DNA of 64,000 nt from NCBI GenBank assembly GCA_003215335.1, contig QCKM01000003.1, positions 156,001 to 220,000 of the forward strand. Direction: 5' to 3'. Origin of the DNA: Prochlorococcus sp. AG-409-P01. GTDB lineage: Bacteria > Cyanobacteriota > Cyanobacteriia > PCC-6307 > Cyanobiaceae. Below the pieces are notes generated by a model that saw only the letters and a list, made by a program, of their open reading frames with translations, did no database searches and was not told the origin of the DNA. This document shows positions 9,572-18,790 of this stretch, in pieces; position 1 is the stretch's first letter; every line of letters begins with the position of its first letter. Made by a program: the position numbers and the translations under genes.

Positions 9572-10540
9572 ATGCGACTTCAAATTCATTGGAAGCCTTT
9601 TTCATTTCGTTTAAAGCGATCCCTGCAAACATCTCAGGGAATTTTTGCTTGTCGTCAGGGTTGGTTATTGCGTCTGGAAAATTCATTGGGTTGTTGTGGT
9701 TGGGGGGAGGTATCTCCTTTAAGTGCGTTAGACCTCAAGGCTTGTAAACATCTTTTGCATGATCTTGGTCATTCAACTTCAAGACAGCACTTAGAAGAAG
9801 GAATGAGCCATTGGCCAAGCCCAATGGCATTTGGATTGGGCGCAGCTTTGGCGGAATTGGATGAATTGGTGGGTGATGGAGTGGGCAAGGGTTGGCTACA
9901 AGCACCCGATTCAGCTTTGTTATTACCTGCTGGTGAGGTTTTGTTGGATGAATTGGACTCCTTGATTGCAAGCTCAAACCATCAAAGAGGTCCTCTTACC
10001 CTGAAGTGGAAAGTTGCTCTAGGCCCTCTTGAAAATGAGTTAACTCTTTTGCATAAGATCTTGGAACGAATCCCTGACAATGCACGCTTAAGGTTGGATG
10101 CAAATGGTGGATGGGATCGCTCCCAGGCTAAGACTTGGGTTAATTATCTGCATCATCAACCCAGTCTGGAATGGGTTGAGCAACCTCTGCCTCCTGGTGA
10201 TTTTGAAGGTCATTTAGCATTGCTAAAACAGGTTCCGATAGCCCTGGATGAGTCTCTAACGGTAGAGCCTGCTTTACGCAAGTCTTGGCCTGGCTGGCAA
10301 GTTCGCAGACCAATTTTGGAGGGTGACCCCAGACTCTTGCTGAGTGAACTGGAAGAAGGTATCGGGCGAAGAATGATTAGTACAGCTTTTGAGACTGGAA
10401 TTGGACGTCGGTGGGTAAATCATTTGGCAGCCTTGCAGCAAAATGGTCCTACTCCCACTGCTCCTGGTCTGGCGCCAGGATGGTGCCCAGATGGCCCACT
10501 TTTCAGTACTGATCCTGAGTTGGTTTGGGATGCTGTATGA
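9572..10540 (+). CDS. menC: o-Succinylbenzoate synthase
   Basis: Enolase-superfamily dehydratase turning SHCHC into o-succinylbenzoate. Barrel residues visible: LKWKVALG (catalytic Lys), RLDANGGWDRSQA (Asp metal ligand), WVEQPLPPGD (Glu), and IALDESLTV (Asp/Glu). Length 322 residues. The C-terminal ISTAFETGIGRRWVNHLAALQ is typical for the family. It is divergent from general muconate-cycloisomerase relatives, but the position between menA and menE makes the call firm. The stop overlaps the menE start as ATGA. Confidence 0.9.
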   Translation: MRLQIHWKPFSFRLKRSLQTSQGIFACRQGWLLRLENSLGCCGWGEVSPLSALDLKACKHLLHDLGHSTSRQHLEEGMSHWPSPMAFGLGAALAELDELVGDGVGKGWLQAPDSALLLPAGEVLLDELDSLIASSNHQRGPLTLKWKVALGPLENELTLLHKILERIPDNARLRLDANGGWDRSQAKTWVNYLHHQPSLEWVEQPLPPGDFEGHLALLKQVPIALDESLTVEPALRKSWPGWQVRRPILEGDPRLLLSELEEGIGRRMISTAFETGIGRRWVNHLAALQQNGPTPTAPGLAPGWCPDGPLFSTDPELVWDAV

Positions 10541-11772
10541 CTGAGGTTATTCCTTTCCTATGTGATTCAACAAATGTCGATGAGAAGTTCGATGATTTAA
10601 ACAAGTTATTGGAAAAAGGTGCATGGGTTCAGCTGATAGCTCCACAAGAGAAAAGAATATTCATTGAGAGCTCTTGCTTGCCTGCTGGCCCAGGGATTGT
10701 GGTTTCAAGTGGTGGCAGTTCTGGGAGACGTCACCACTGTTTACATCCCTGCAATCATTTAGATCAATCAGCATTCGCTACTGGTAAATGGTTAGAGGAA
10801 CAGGGAATTGACCCTCATTCTTCTTTTGTTTTCAATCCACTACCTATGCATCATTTGAGTGGGTTAATGCCTTGGTGGCGGAGTCGAAGTTGGGGCGCTG
10901 AACATGTTTGGATTAAACCTTCTTTGATTCATGAGCCAAACTTATTGTTTGATTCTTTTCGGCAACTTTTTCAGGAGATGTCGACTAGGTCAACTCTGCT
11001 TTCTTTGGTGCCTACACAACTCCACCGCCTTATGTCAAAGAAAGAAGGTGTTGAATGGTTGAAAATTTTTGACGTGATTTGGGTGGGTGGATCTGCGCTT
11101 TCTTCTTGCCTTGCTCGGCAGGCCATTAGTGAAGGTATACGTTTAGCACCCTGCTATGGAGCCACTGAAACGGCTGCCATGATTACAGCCCTTTCGCCAA
11201 ACGAATTTTTGGCAGGTCTTGGTGGTTGTGGAGGGCCTTTGCATGATGTTGAGTTGAGCCTTGGGGATAATGGTGCTTTAAAGGTCAGGACTCCTAGATT
11301 GGCTGTCGCTTTATTTTCAGATGATGGTTTGGTGAGCTTGAGAGATAAAGAGGGATGGTGGTCTTCTTCTGACTGGGCTGAGTTGTCTAGTTGTAGATCA
11401 GGAATTCGCCTATCTGTTCTTGGACGAATGGATCTTGCTGTGCATTCTGGTGGAGAAACAGTTTTTCCTGAAGAGTTGGAAGCCAAATTGTTGTCTGAAG
11501 CTATTGGTTCAGGTTTTCCAATAGAGGCCTTATTGTTTTTGCCTGTACAGGATGCTGAATGGGGACAACGTTTGGTTGCACTTGTACGCTTTTCGAATGA
11601 AACCACTTCTCCTTCCTCTTCATTATTACTGCAATCCTTGAAGGAACTAGTGTCGACTTGGTTGCCAGCCGAAAGACCAGTTCAATGGCATATTTGTCCA
11701 CCCCTGGCACCAAATCAACTGGGGAAATGGGAACGAGCTCTGTGGGAAGCTTGGTTGCAAGCAAAAAATTAG
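10537..11772 (+). CDS. menE: o-Succinylbenzoate-CoA ligase
   Basis: Acyl-CoA synthetase of the AMP-forming superfamily that activates o-succinylbenzoate. Visible: SSGGSSGRRHHC as the P-loop-like motif, PLPMHHLSGLMPW, WVGGSALSS, CYGATETAAM, and the C-terminal hinge LSVLGRMDLAVHSGGETVFPEELE. At 411 residues it is on the short side for the superfamily, as known for cyanobacterial MenE. Start at ATG 10537 overlaps the menC stop. The usual catalytic lysine region near the C-terminus reads NQLGKWERALW. Confidence 0.9.
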   Translation: MTEVIPFLCDSTNVDEKFDDLNKLLEKGAWVQLIAPQEKRIFIESSCLPAGPGIVVSSGGSSGRRHHCLHPCNHLDQSAFATGKWLEEQGIDPHSSFVFNPLPMHHLSGLMPWWRSRSWGAEHVWIKPSLIHEPNLLFDSFRQLFQEMSTRSTLLSLVPTQLHRLMSKKEGVEWLKIFDVIWVGGSALSSCLARQAISEGIRLAPCYGATETAAMITALSPNEFLAGLGGCGGPLHDVELSLGDNGALKVRTPRLAVALFSDDGLVSLRDKEGWWSSSDWAELSSCRSGIRLSVLGRMDLAVHSGGETVFPEELEAKLLSEAIGSGFPIEALLFLPVQDAEWGQRLVALVRFSNETTSPSSSLLLQSLKELVSTWLPAERPVQWHICPPLAPNQLGKWERALWEAWLQAKN

Positions 11773-11795
11773 CTGACTCCCGGAGCACTTAAGTG

Positions 11796-12263
11796 TCAAA
11801 CCGGATGTGGTCCTTGGAGTATTGATGATGCTTCTAGCCATCGATCAATTGCCTCTGGCAATGAACATCGTCTGCGTGTTTGGCTGTTGATTGCACGATG
11901 GCGTAATAGTCCTGTGGCGACAGTGACTTCTTTACGTAGAAATTTGATTTTGACCTGGAAACTACCAATGTCTAATCGTTCTGGCTCGAGTTTTACGAGC
12001 AATTGATCACCTATTTGAATTGGATTGTTGAAGTTGGCTTGGCAGTGGATTATTGGTAAAGCTATTTCTAATGGTTTTTTTGGATTGATATTGCAGGGAA
12101 AGATTTCCAGAGCATTTAGGCCATAGTTTTCTAAGCTTTGCTCCCAAGCCTCATGACACCAACGTAGTAGTTGATGGAAATGAATGACTCCTGCTGCATC
12201 GGTATCGCCAAACCGAACAGTCCTTTGCATTAGGAGCCAGCTATTAGGGTTCTGTTCAGGCAC
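11796..12263 (-). CDS. 1,4-dihydroxy-2-naphthoyl-CoA thioesterase (4HBT hotdog fold)
   Basis: 155-residue hotdog-fold thioesterase. RTVRFGDTDAAGVIHFHQLLRWCHEAWE carries the catalytic Asp typical of the 4-hydroxybenzoyl-CoA thioesterase family, which includes the cyanobacterial enzyme releasing DHNA from its CoA ester before phytylation. Position next to menE (convergent, 23 bp apart) supports that role. It ends 8 bp after... in transcription order it follows ndhH by 8 bp, so it may be transcribed with ndhH. Symbol left blank because names differ between databases. Confidence 0.82.
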   Translation of the reverse strand: MPEQNPNSWLLMQRTVRFGDTDAAGVIHFHQLLRWCHEAWEQSLENYGLNALEIFPCNINPKKPLEIALPIIHCQANFNNPIQIGDQLLVKLEPERLDIGSFQVKIKFLRKEVTVATGLLRHRAINSQTRRRCSLPEAIDRWLEASSILQGPHPV

Positions 12264-12271
12264 TTCAGTAT

Positions 12272-13456
12272 TTATCGGTCAACTGAACCCATGATGACGT
12301 CGATGGATCCAAGTATGGCCATGATGTCTGCCACTTTTACTCCTTTGAGTATGTGAGGCAGAATTTGTAGATTATTAAAATCGGCGGCTCGAATTTTGAA
12401 TCTCCAGGGTGTCACGTCATTATTACCCTGAAGGAAGACACCAATTTCACCTTTGCCTGATTCTAGGCGTGTGTAGAGCTCGCCATTAGGGATTTTGAAA
12501 GTTGGAGCAACTTTCTTGGCTACATATTGGTAATCAAACTCTGTGAACTTGCTGGCTTTACCTTCTGAGATTCGTTGAGCCTCAAGATTTTCGGTAGGAC
12601 CACCTGGAATCATTTCACAGGCTTGATAAAGGATCTTTAGTGATTGGCGCATCTCCTCGATGCGGACACGGTATCTGGCGTAGCAATCACCTTCTTTCTC
12701 CCAGGGCACATCCCAATTGAAATCGTCATAACATTCATAATGGTCGACTTTCCGTAGGTCCCACGGCACGCCAGAGGCTCGCAACATAGGACCTGAAAGG
12801 CTCCAGTTAATTGCATCCTGTTTGGAAATAGTGCCTAGACCTTCTATGCGGCGTCGGAAGATGGGGTTGTTGGTAATTAACTTTTCATATTCGTCGATTT
12901 TTGGCCCAAACCAATCACAGAAGTCTTTGCATTTTTCTAGCCAACCCCAAGGAAGGTCACATGCAACTCCTCCGATTCGGAAAAAGTTGTTATTGATTAA
13001 ACGTTGTCCTGTGGCAGCTTCCCAAAGGTCATAGATCATTTCTCTTTCTCGAAAAATGTAGAAAAATGGGGTTTGTGCACCGACATCTGCCAGAAATGGG
13101 CCAAGCCAGAGCAGGTGGTTAGCGATACGGTTCAGCTCAAGCATTAATACACGGATATAACTGGCTCTTTTGGGCACCGAGATGTTTGCTAGACGTTCAG
13201 GTGCATTGACTACGATTGCTTCATAAAACATGCCAGCTGCATAGTCCATGCGACTCACGTACGGCACGAACATGACGTTTGTACGGTTCTCAGCAATTTT
13301 TTCCATCCCCCGGTGTAGATAGCCGATTACTGGTTCGCAGTCCACAACATCTTCACCGTCTAGGGTCACCACCAGTCGAAGCACACCATGCATTGAGGGA
13401 TGATGAGGACCGAAGTTGACCACCATCGGCTCCGTGCGCGTTTCTAGTTGCGTCAT
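12272..13456 (-). CDS. ndhH: NAD(P)H-quinone oxidoreductase subunit H
   Basis: 49-kDa-type hydrophilic subunit of thylakoid NDH-1, part of the quinone-site module. [15 protein letters not shown] at the N-terminus, [14 protein letters not shown] and the C-terminal IMGSVDR are diagnostic. Started at the ATG of [12 protein letters not shown] (394 residues); the seven extra codons upstream are not conserved in the family as I know it. Divergent from rsmH with a 43-bp gap holding both promoters or leaders. The thioesterase gene follows 8 bp downstream. Confidence 0.96.
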   Translation of the reverse strand: MTQLETRTEPMVVNFGPHHPSMHGVLRLVVTLDGEDVVDCEPVIGYLHRGMEKIAENRTNVMFVPYVSRMDYAAGMFYEAIVVNAPERLANISVPKRASYIRVLMLELNRIANHLLWLGPFLADVGAQTPFFYIFREREMIYDLWEAATGQRLINNNFFRIGGVACDLPWGWLEKCKDFCDWFGPKIDEYEKLITNNPIFRRRIEGLGTISKQDAINWSLSGPMLRASGVPWDLRKVDHYECYDDFNWDVPWEKEGDCYARYRVRIEEMRQSLKILYQACEMIPGGPTENLEAQRISEGKASKFTEFDYQYVAKKVAPTFKIPNGELYTRLESGKGEIGVFLQGNNDVTPWRFKIRAADFNNLQILPHILKGVKVADIMAILGSIDVIMGSVDR

Positions 13457-13499
13457 GGGCCTTGGCCTGAAAAGCATGGATGAATCTTAGAGAGGACCC

Positions 13500-14408
13500 A
13501 TGCAAGAACACATAAAAGTTTCTACTTCAAGTTTTCGTCACGTCTCTGTGCTCCCAGAGAGGGTTTTAGAAGCAGCTGGAAAATTGCCTTTAGAACTGTT
13601 GGATGGAGGCTTGTTTATTGATGCAACTTTAGGTGGTGGAGGCCATTCTGCTTTGCTTTTAGAGGCCTATCCATCTTTGCGTTTAATTGGGCTTGATCAA
13701 GACCCTGCTGCACTTGCTGCGGCTGTTGAGTATCTGGAATTGTTTGGTTCAAGAGTGCAGGTTTTGCCAGGGAATTTTGCTGATTTCAACCCTTCTGAAC
13801 CTGCAGCAATTGTTCTAGCTGATTTAGGTGTTAGTAGTCCGCAATTGGATAATGCCGCAAGAGGTTTCAGCTTTCGTTTAGACGGACCCTTGGATATGCG
13901 GATGAACCCTACTGAGGGAGAGACTGCTGCTCAGTTGATTGCAAGACTTGATGAAACTGCCCTGGCGAACGTTATTTATAAATATGGAGAGGAGCGCTTT
14001 TCAAGACGCATTGCAAGGCGAATTAAGCATGATCTTTCAGTAAATGGTTCTTATTCCGGAACTATGGCTTTGGCTTATGCCATTGCTGGCTGTTTCCCGC
14101 GAAAATCACGTCATGGAAGGCTTCATCCTGCTACTAGGACTTTTCAAGCGTTGCGTATTGCAGTTAACAATGAGTTAGATGCTTTGGAGCGTTTTCTGCA
14201 GAAAGCACCAGATTGGCTTCTACCAGGAGGCATATTAATTTTAATTAGCTTCCACTCACTTGAAGATCGGTGCGTGAAGACTGCTTTTTTGAAAGATTCT
14301 CGTCTGGAAAGAATCACGCGCAAACCTCTGATAGCAAGTGATGAAGAGTTGGGCAATAATTCTCGAAGTCGAAGTGCAAAACTTCGTGTTGCACTTCGAA
14401 AGTCTTGA
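13500..14408 (+). CDS. rsmH: 16S rRNA (cytosine-1402-N4) methyltransferase
   Basis: SAM-dependent methyltransferase acting on the ribosomal P site. [16 protein letters not shown] at the start, [16 protein letters not shown] (SAM motif I), [30 protein letters not shown] and [13 protein letters not shown] are all present. 302 residues, full length. Stands alone, not in a division operon. The last 13 codons contain an 11-bp inverted repeat described separately. Confidence 0.95.
   Translation: MQEHIKVSTSSFRHVSVLPERVLEAAGKLPLELLDGGLFIDATLGGGGHSALLLEAYPSLRLIGLDQDPAALAAAVEYLELFGSRVQVLPGNFADFNPSEPAAIVLADLGVSSPQLDNAARGFSFRLDGPLDMRMNPTEGETAAQLIARLDETALANVIYKYGEERFSRRIARRIKHDLSVNGSYSGTMALAYAIAGCFPRKSRHGRLHPATRTFQALRIAVNNELDALERFLQKAPDWLLPGGILILISFHSLEDRCVKTAFLKDSRLERITRKPLIASDEELGNNSRSRSAKLRVALRKS
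14369..14399 (+). repeat. 11-bp inverted repeat inside rsmH 3' end
   Basis: TCGAAGTGCAA and its exact complement TTGCACTTCGA, separated by 9 bases, lie within the last 13 codons of rsmH. The RNA would form a stable hairpin just before the stop codon. No long T-run follows, so a standard intrinsic terminator is not shown. The gene is convergent with the cysteine desulfurase 93 bp away and the gap itself has no hairpin I could see. Confidence 0.6.
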
Positions 14409-14491
14409 CTTGGTTTTTGGTAGAAATTACTGCCGTAGAAAATGGATCTATTGTTTATGTATTTGTGAAGCATATAAGAGGTTTTTTGTAT

Positions 14492-15667
14492 CTAAACTTT
14501 CAAATCTTTTACAACATTAATAATTGCTTTGGCGGCCTTCTGAATATCTTCCATGCTGGTGTCTTTACCCAAGCTTAGCCTTATAGATGACTCTGCTTCA
14601 TGACTTGTTCTGCCAAGGGCTTTCAGGACGTGAGAAGGTGAGCCTTGGCTGCAAGCCGAGCCGCTGCTGCAAGAAATCACTGATTTTAATTTGCTTTGTA
14701 ATTGCTTTCCATTGACTCCGGTAATTGTGATATTGAGATTATGTGCAAGGCGATTTTTCATTGACCCATTTACTATTATATTAGGTAGATTAGTTTTTAG
14801 AATTCTTAGCAATTCGTCCCTTAAATTTTGAAGTTTTAATTGTTGACTGGGAAGAATTTCGGTGGCTAATTCAGCAGCCTTTGCAAAACCTACAACTAAA
14901 GGAACTGGTATGGTCCCGGGCCGGATCCCTTGTTCTTGCCCTCCTCCCCATTGCAAAGGCGATATTGGTAAGCCTTTTTTAATTATGAGTGCACCAATTC
15001 CTTTGGGTCCATAGATCTTGTGGCTGCTAATACTCATTAAATCAATACCCAGAGCATCAGGGTTTATCGGTAAATTTCCCAATCCCTGAACAGCATCGCA
15101 GTGAAAGATTGCACCTCTCTCTTTGCAGATTCTGGATAATTCAACTAAAGGTTGTATTACACCGATTTCATTATTTGCCATCATCACGCTGACCAATTGA
15201 GTGTCACTTTCAAAAGCATTAATAAGTTGATTAGTTGTTATCACACCATCTGAACTAGGCGTGAGTTCTTTTAGTCGGAAGCCTTCTCTTTGAAGCTTTC
15301 GGAGGGGACCTAGAACCGAATGATGTTCTGTAGAGACTGTAATTAAGTGGCCAGGCTTATTTGACTGGTTATGTTTTGCTCTTAGATGTCCTAGCAGGGC
15401 TAAATTGTTGGCCTCAGTGCCACCACTTGTAAAGATCAGTCTTTCTGATGCGATTTGTAGACAAGAAGCTAACCTTTCTCTTGCAAGGCTGACTACTGCT
15501 GCCGCAGTTAGCCCCGGGCGGTTATGGCGATTGGACGGATTTCCCCAATTTTCATTCCAGTAGGGTTCCATTTCTATTAGAACTTCCCTCTCGCATGGGG
15601 TTGTGGCCTGATAATCGAGGTATATAGGGAGATCCTTGGGGGATCCACAGTAAGGGCTTATCTCCAT
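14492..15667 (-). CDS. Cysteine desulfurase (NifS/IscS type)
   Basis: PLP enzyme that takes sulfur from cysteine for Fe-S clusters and thio-modified tRNA. LDYQATTPCEREVL at the start, TSGGTEANNLALLG, HHSVLGPLRKL, the Schiff-base lysine in SISSHKIYGPKGIGALI (about residue 203), and the persulfide-forming Cys in CSSGSACSQGSPSHVL (about residue 334) are visible. 391 residues. It belongs to the NifS/IscS group rather than the SufS group, since SufS has a different active loop. No Isc scaffold gene is nearby. Confidence 0.9.
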   Translation of the reverse strand: MEISPYCGSPKDLPIYLDYQATTPCEREVLIEMEPYWNENWGNPSNRHNRPGLTAAAVVSLARERLASCLQIASERLIFTSGGTEANNLALLGHLRAKHNQSNKPGHLITVSTEHHSVLGPLRKLQREGFRLKELTPSSDGVITTNQLINAFESDTQLVSVMMANNEIGVIQPLVELSRICKERGAIFHCDAVQGLGNLPINPDALGIDLMSISSHKIYGPKGIGALIIKKGLPISPLQWGGGQEQGIRPGTIPVPLVVGFAKAAELATEILPSQQLKLQNLRDELLRILKTNLPNIIVNGSMKNRLAHNLNITITGVNGKQLQSKLKSVISCSSGSACSQGSPSHVLKALGRTSHEAESSIRLSLGKDTSMEDIQKAAKAIINVVKDLKV

Positions 15668-15695
15668 TATTGAAAGTTACTTTGCCTTGCTTGGT

Positions 15696-16205
15696 ATGAG
15701 TCGTTTTTTAAGTCTCATGGGTTTGAGTCTGATTGGGCTTACCCAATTTGCAAGTGTTTATGCATACTCAGGTGATCGTCAGGAGAGGAGCAATCGAATT
15801 AGAGAGTCGAGGCCGGCTGACTTAGTGGTTTTAATGAAAAAGCCTCATGTTGGTGGTGACTATCTCTTGGGGATGTATGCCTTGGAAAAGGATAAGTTTG
15901 ATTTAGAGCTGCGTCGCTTCAAGCTTTGGAGAGAGTGGCCTCATGATCTCAAGGTGCATAGCGAGTCTGCTCGCTGCAATATTTATGAGCCTTTAAGAGT
16001 GAAACAAGATTCTGATGCAATCTATGTGCGTCGAATCAATCCTGGTGGACTTATCTCGGAGGTTAACAGGGAGGATCATTTGGTTTGGTGGGCAGCCTGT
16101 GTTCCTGAGTTGGCAGGTAAGGATCCCGAAAAACTGCATAGCAAAGCTCTTTCTTTGGGATATCCAACTAATTTGATTGAGTCACAGGAAATACTTTTAC
16201 CTTGA
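15696..16205 (+). CDS. Conserved exported protein of unknown function
   Basis: About 169 residues with a clear signal peptide (MSRFLSLMGLSLIGLTQFA, cleavage likely after VYA), so it is exported to periplasm or lumen. The mature part is polar and charged, with VLMKKPHVGGDYLLGMYALE and HLVWWAACVPELAG; two Cys residues (in SARCNIYEP and WAACVPE) could form a disulfide. I recognise no domain. It diverges from the cysteine desulfurase. The ATG at 15696 gives the better signal peptide; a TTG at 15687 is in frame. Confidence 0.75.
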   Translation: MSRFLSLMGLSLIGLTQFASVYAYSGDRQERSNRIRESRPADLVVLMKKPHVGGDYLLGMYALEKDKFDLELRRFKLWREWPHDLKVHSESARCNIYEPLRVKQDSDAIYVRRINPGGLISEVNREDHLVWWAACVPELAGKDPEKLHSKALSLGYPTNLIESQEILLP

Positions 16206-16286
16206 AGCAGGTTATTGAGGTAGGGATTTACGCAAAACTCTTTTTATGAGCGCTTCTAGATTGCTAATAGATGGAACTTTTTCTTT

Positions 16287-17015
16287 ATGAGTGAACCTCT
16301 AACTCCTAATGATGAGGTTAGTCAGCCTCATCGATTACTACTTGTCGATGATGAGCCTGGTATGCGGAATGCAGTTCAGGCTTATCTAGAGGATGAGGGT
16401 TTTGATGTAACTACTGCTGTTGACGGTGAGGAGGCTTGGCTAAAGGCTCAGCAGATGTTTCCAGATCTTGTGATTAGTGATGTAATGATGCCTCGATGTG
16501 ATGGATATGGATTGCTTAAACGACTTAGGGAGGATGAACGACTTGCAGGGATCCCTGTCATTTTCCTTACTGCAAAGGGGATGACAATCGACCGTACCCA
16601 AGGTTATCAAGCAGGTGTTGATGATTACATTCCAAAGCCTTTTGATCCTGATGAGTTGGTAGCTCGTGTGAGAAATGTAGTTAGAAGGCAGGATCGTTTA
16701 CTACAAGAAGCTGCTCGTTTTGCTGATGCAGATGTTGGTCAAATGGCTCGTCAGATCACCGAGATACGTTCTTTATTGGCTCATCAAGGTGATGGCTCTC
16801 AATCTCGTGAGACGCCTCTGCACAACTTTACTCCTAGGGAGGCAAGTGTTTTACAACTAGTCGCTGAAGGTTTGATGAACAAAGAGATTGCAAGACAGTT
16901 AGAAACCTCTATTAGAAATGTCGAAAAATATGTAAGTCGTTTGTTTGCAAAAACTGGTACTTCAAGCAGAACAGAGTTAGTTAGATATGCCTTAGAGAAT
17001 CATTTAGTAACTTGA
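16287..17015 (+). CDS. Response regulator, REC plus LuxR-type HTH (Ycf29/NarL type)
   Basis: Receiver domain (about residues 14-130) with acidic pair DDEP, phospho-acceptor Asp65 in VISDVMMPRCDGYG, conserved Thr in FLTAKGM and Lys in IPKPFDPDE. C-terminal LuxR HTH (about residues 175-238) FTPREASVLQLVAEGLMNKEI. This architecture matches the Ycf29 group conserved in cyanobacteria and some plastids; I infer that match from memory. No histidine kinase is adjacent. An RluA-family gene starts 3 bp after the stop, so the two are probably co-transcribed. Confidence 0.88.
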   Translation: MSEPLTPNDEVSQPHRLLLVDDEPGMRNAVQAYLEDEGFDVTTAVDGEEAWLKAQQMFPDLVISDVMMPRCDGYGLLKRLREDERLAGIPVIFLTAKGMTIDRTQGYQAGVDDYIPKPFDPDELVARVRNVVRRQDRLLQEAARFADADVGQMARQITEIRSLLAHQGDGSQSRETPLHNFTPREASVLQLVAEGLMNKEIARQLETSIRNVEKYVSRLFAKTGTSSRTELVRYALENHLVT

Positions 17016-17018
17016 GAA

Positions 17019-18038
17019 TTGGCAATTCAACGATCTTCATTATCTTCAGACTGGCTTCCCGCGAAAATTAATAAAGGTTGGCGCTATACCAAAACTATTT
17101 CTCAATGCTTCTCTGGCATGGGAGCTTTAGAATTTCTTGTTTCTAATTATCAGCATTCATCTGTAAAGACTTGGGAAGACCGATTTGAAAAGGGCCAAAT
17201 TAGGATTAATAATATATTAATAAATTCTAACCAAATCCTAGATTGCGGAGATCTATTGACTTGGGACCGCCCACCTTGGGAAGAACCTGGAGTCCCGTCC
17301 TCGTGGAATGTGATTTTTGATAATGGAGATGTAATTGTTATTGACAAGCCTGCTGGATTACAAGTAACACCAGGCGGTGGTTTTCTGGAGCACACTCTAG
17401 TTGAGTTGCTCAAGTCGAAATATCAATCTGTGCAAAATAACTTGGTACCTAAACCTGTACATCGATTAGGGCGATTTACTTCTGGCTTGTTGATCTGTGC
17501 CAGAAAAAAAGAAACTCGATCAATCCTTTCGTCTTTTTTTAGAAATAGGTGCTTACGATTCAATGAGTTCGAAACTCTTTATCGAGCATTATCTCAACAA
17601 AATCTAATTTTCTGTACGAATAAATATATAGATATAAATACTGAAATCGTAAAATGTTCGCATCCGTTACTTGGTGAAGTATGGAATATGGCTAAAAAAG
17701 AGTCGTCTTGCAATGTTTATTCAAGGTCTAAAACTATTAGATTGAAGTCTTCCTCTAAAGTGAAATTGTTAGAACGAAAGGTGGATTCTGATCTATTAGA
17801 AGTGAATCTTCTAACAGGTCGGCCTCATCAGATTAGGATTCACCTTTCGTCAGTCGGATCACCATTATTAGGGGATCAGTTTTATGGTATGTATGGCGCA
17901 ATAAGCCCAGACGCTTGTCCTGGTGAAGGAGGGTATTTTTTAAATGCACATAAAATATTCAATTTACCAATAGGGAATCAATTGCATACATTTGAGTCAA
18001 ATTTGCCAATTAAACTTCGTGGAAATAACGAAGTTTAA
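17019..18038 (+). CDS. RluA-family pseudouridine synthase-like protein with altered catalytic motif
   Basis: 339 residues from a TTG start 3 bp after the response regulator. An S4-like segment (about residues 36-82) precedes the RluA fold: VIVIDKPAGLQVTPGGGFLE, PKPVHRLGRFTSGLLI, and GRPHQIRIHLSSVGSPLLGD. The catalytic motif of the family is HRLDxxTSG; here the Asp is Gly (codon GGG at 17469-17471). Activity is therefore doubtful unless this subgroup works differently. The gene also looks more AT-rich in its middle part (17600-17760) than its neighbours. Ends convergent with chlM. Confidence 0.82.
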   Translation: MAIQRSSLSSDWLPAKINKGWRYTKTISQCFSGMGALEFLVSNYQHSSVKTWEDRFEKGQIRINNILINSNQILDCGDLLTWDRPPWEEPGVPSSWNVIFDNGDVIVIDKPAGLQVTPGGGFLEHTLVELLKSKYQSVQNNLVPKPVHRLGRFTSGLLICARKKETRSILSSFFRNRCLRFNEFETLYRALSQQNLIFCTNKYIDINTEIVKCSHPLLGEVWNMAKKESSCNVYSRSKTIRLKSSSKVKLLERKVDSDLLEVNLLTGRPHQIRIHLSSVGSPLLGDQFYGMYGAISPDACPGEGGYFLNAHKIFNLPIGNQLHTFESNLPIKLRGNNEV

Positions 18039-18048
18039 TTTATCTACA

Positions 18049-18765
18049 TCAATGAACCTTCTTGAACTCTATTACTTTTGAAAAGTAAAATGGTGCCTTG
18101 TTCAAAGTGTTGTGAATAGGTTCGAAGCCACAGCTCTTTGCGGTATCAATAATTCCACTCTCACGAAGAGTATAGGCACGTGTTGTTTTGCTTGAGCCAG
18201 GAAATAGCTGACCCACACCTTTTAACAAGGCTAATAAAGGTGTATAAGGGGCAAAGCTGACAATTAATCTTTCTTGTGTTAGTCCGCATAGGTGTTTGAC
18301 CATTTCCTCAGCTGCTTTTTGAGGATAATGAATAAATACATCTAGGCAGATTACTGTGTGAAAAGAACCTTCCAAACTTTCTAAATCAGAGGTGGTAAAT
18401 GTGAATCGATTTAAGTCAAGACCTTCAGCTGAAGCACGTCTTTTAGTTTCATCAACCATCGATTGAGAAATATCACTTACAGCAATTGATTTGGCACCCA
18501 TAGTTGCTAAGGGAATAGAGAGGCTCCCTACTCCACAGCCTGCATCACAAAAGCTTTTTTCATTGAGTGACCCAGCCTCATTAATCCAGGTGAGAACATC
18601 ATCAACAGTTTTTTGATGGCCAACACGTATGTTGCGCTGAACTTTGTTGACGTCATCACTTTCGCTATAGATGCGATTCCAACGCTCAAATCCAGTTCCA
18701 TTGAAGTAGCTTTCAACTTCAGCCTTCTCGGCCTTTTTGAGCTCATTGAGCTTTTGATTGGCCAT
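18049..18765 (-). CDS. chlM: Magnesium-protoporphyrin IX methyltransferase
   Basis: SAM-dependent enzyme of chlorophyll synthesis that methylates the 13-propionate of Mg-protoporphyrin IX at the membrane. N-terminal VESYFNGTGFERWNRIYSE is diagnostic for ChlM/BchM. SAM motif FCDAGCGVGSLSIPLA and post-motif VICLDVFIHYPQKAAEEMV follow. 238 residues, full length. It lies 25 bp downstream of nagA on the same strand, though the functions are unrelated. Confidence 0.94.
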   Translation of the reverse strand: MANQKLNELKKAEKAEVESYFNGTGFERWNRIYSESDDVNKVQRNIRVGHQKTVDDVLTWINEAGSLNEKSFCDAGCGVGSLSIPLATMGAKSIAVSDISQSMVDETKRRASAEGLDLNRFTFTTSDLESLEGSFHTVICLDVFIHYPQKAAEEMVKHLCGLTQERLIVSFAPYTPLLALLKGVGQLFPGSSKTTRAYTLRESGIIDTAKSCGFEPIHNTLNKAPFYFSKVIEFKKVH

Positions 18766-18790
18766 GGGTTAATCGTTTGTCGTCGAGATC

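Noticed and set aside
11154-11606. 150-codon antisense frame inside menE
   Set aside because: Fully covered by menE with good motifs; no independent signal.
11787-11796. CACTTAAGTG palindrome between menE and the thioesterase gene
   Set aside because: Ten bases, no spacer, no T-run; a palindrome of this size is common by chance.
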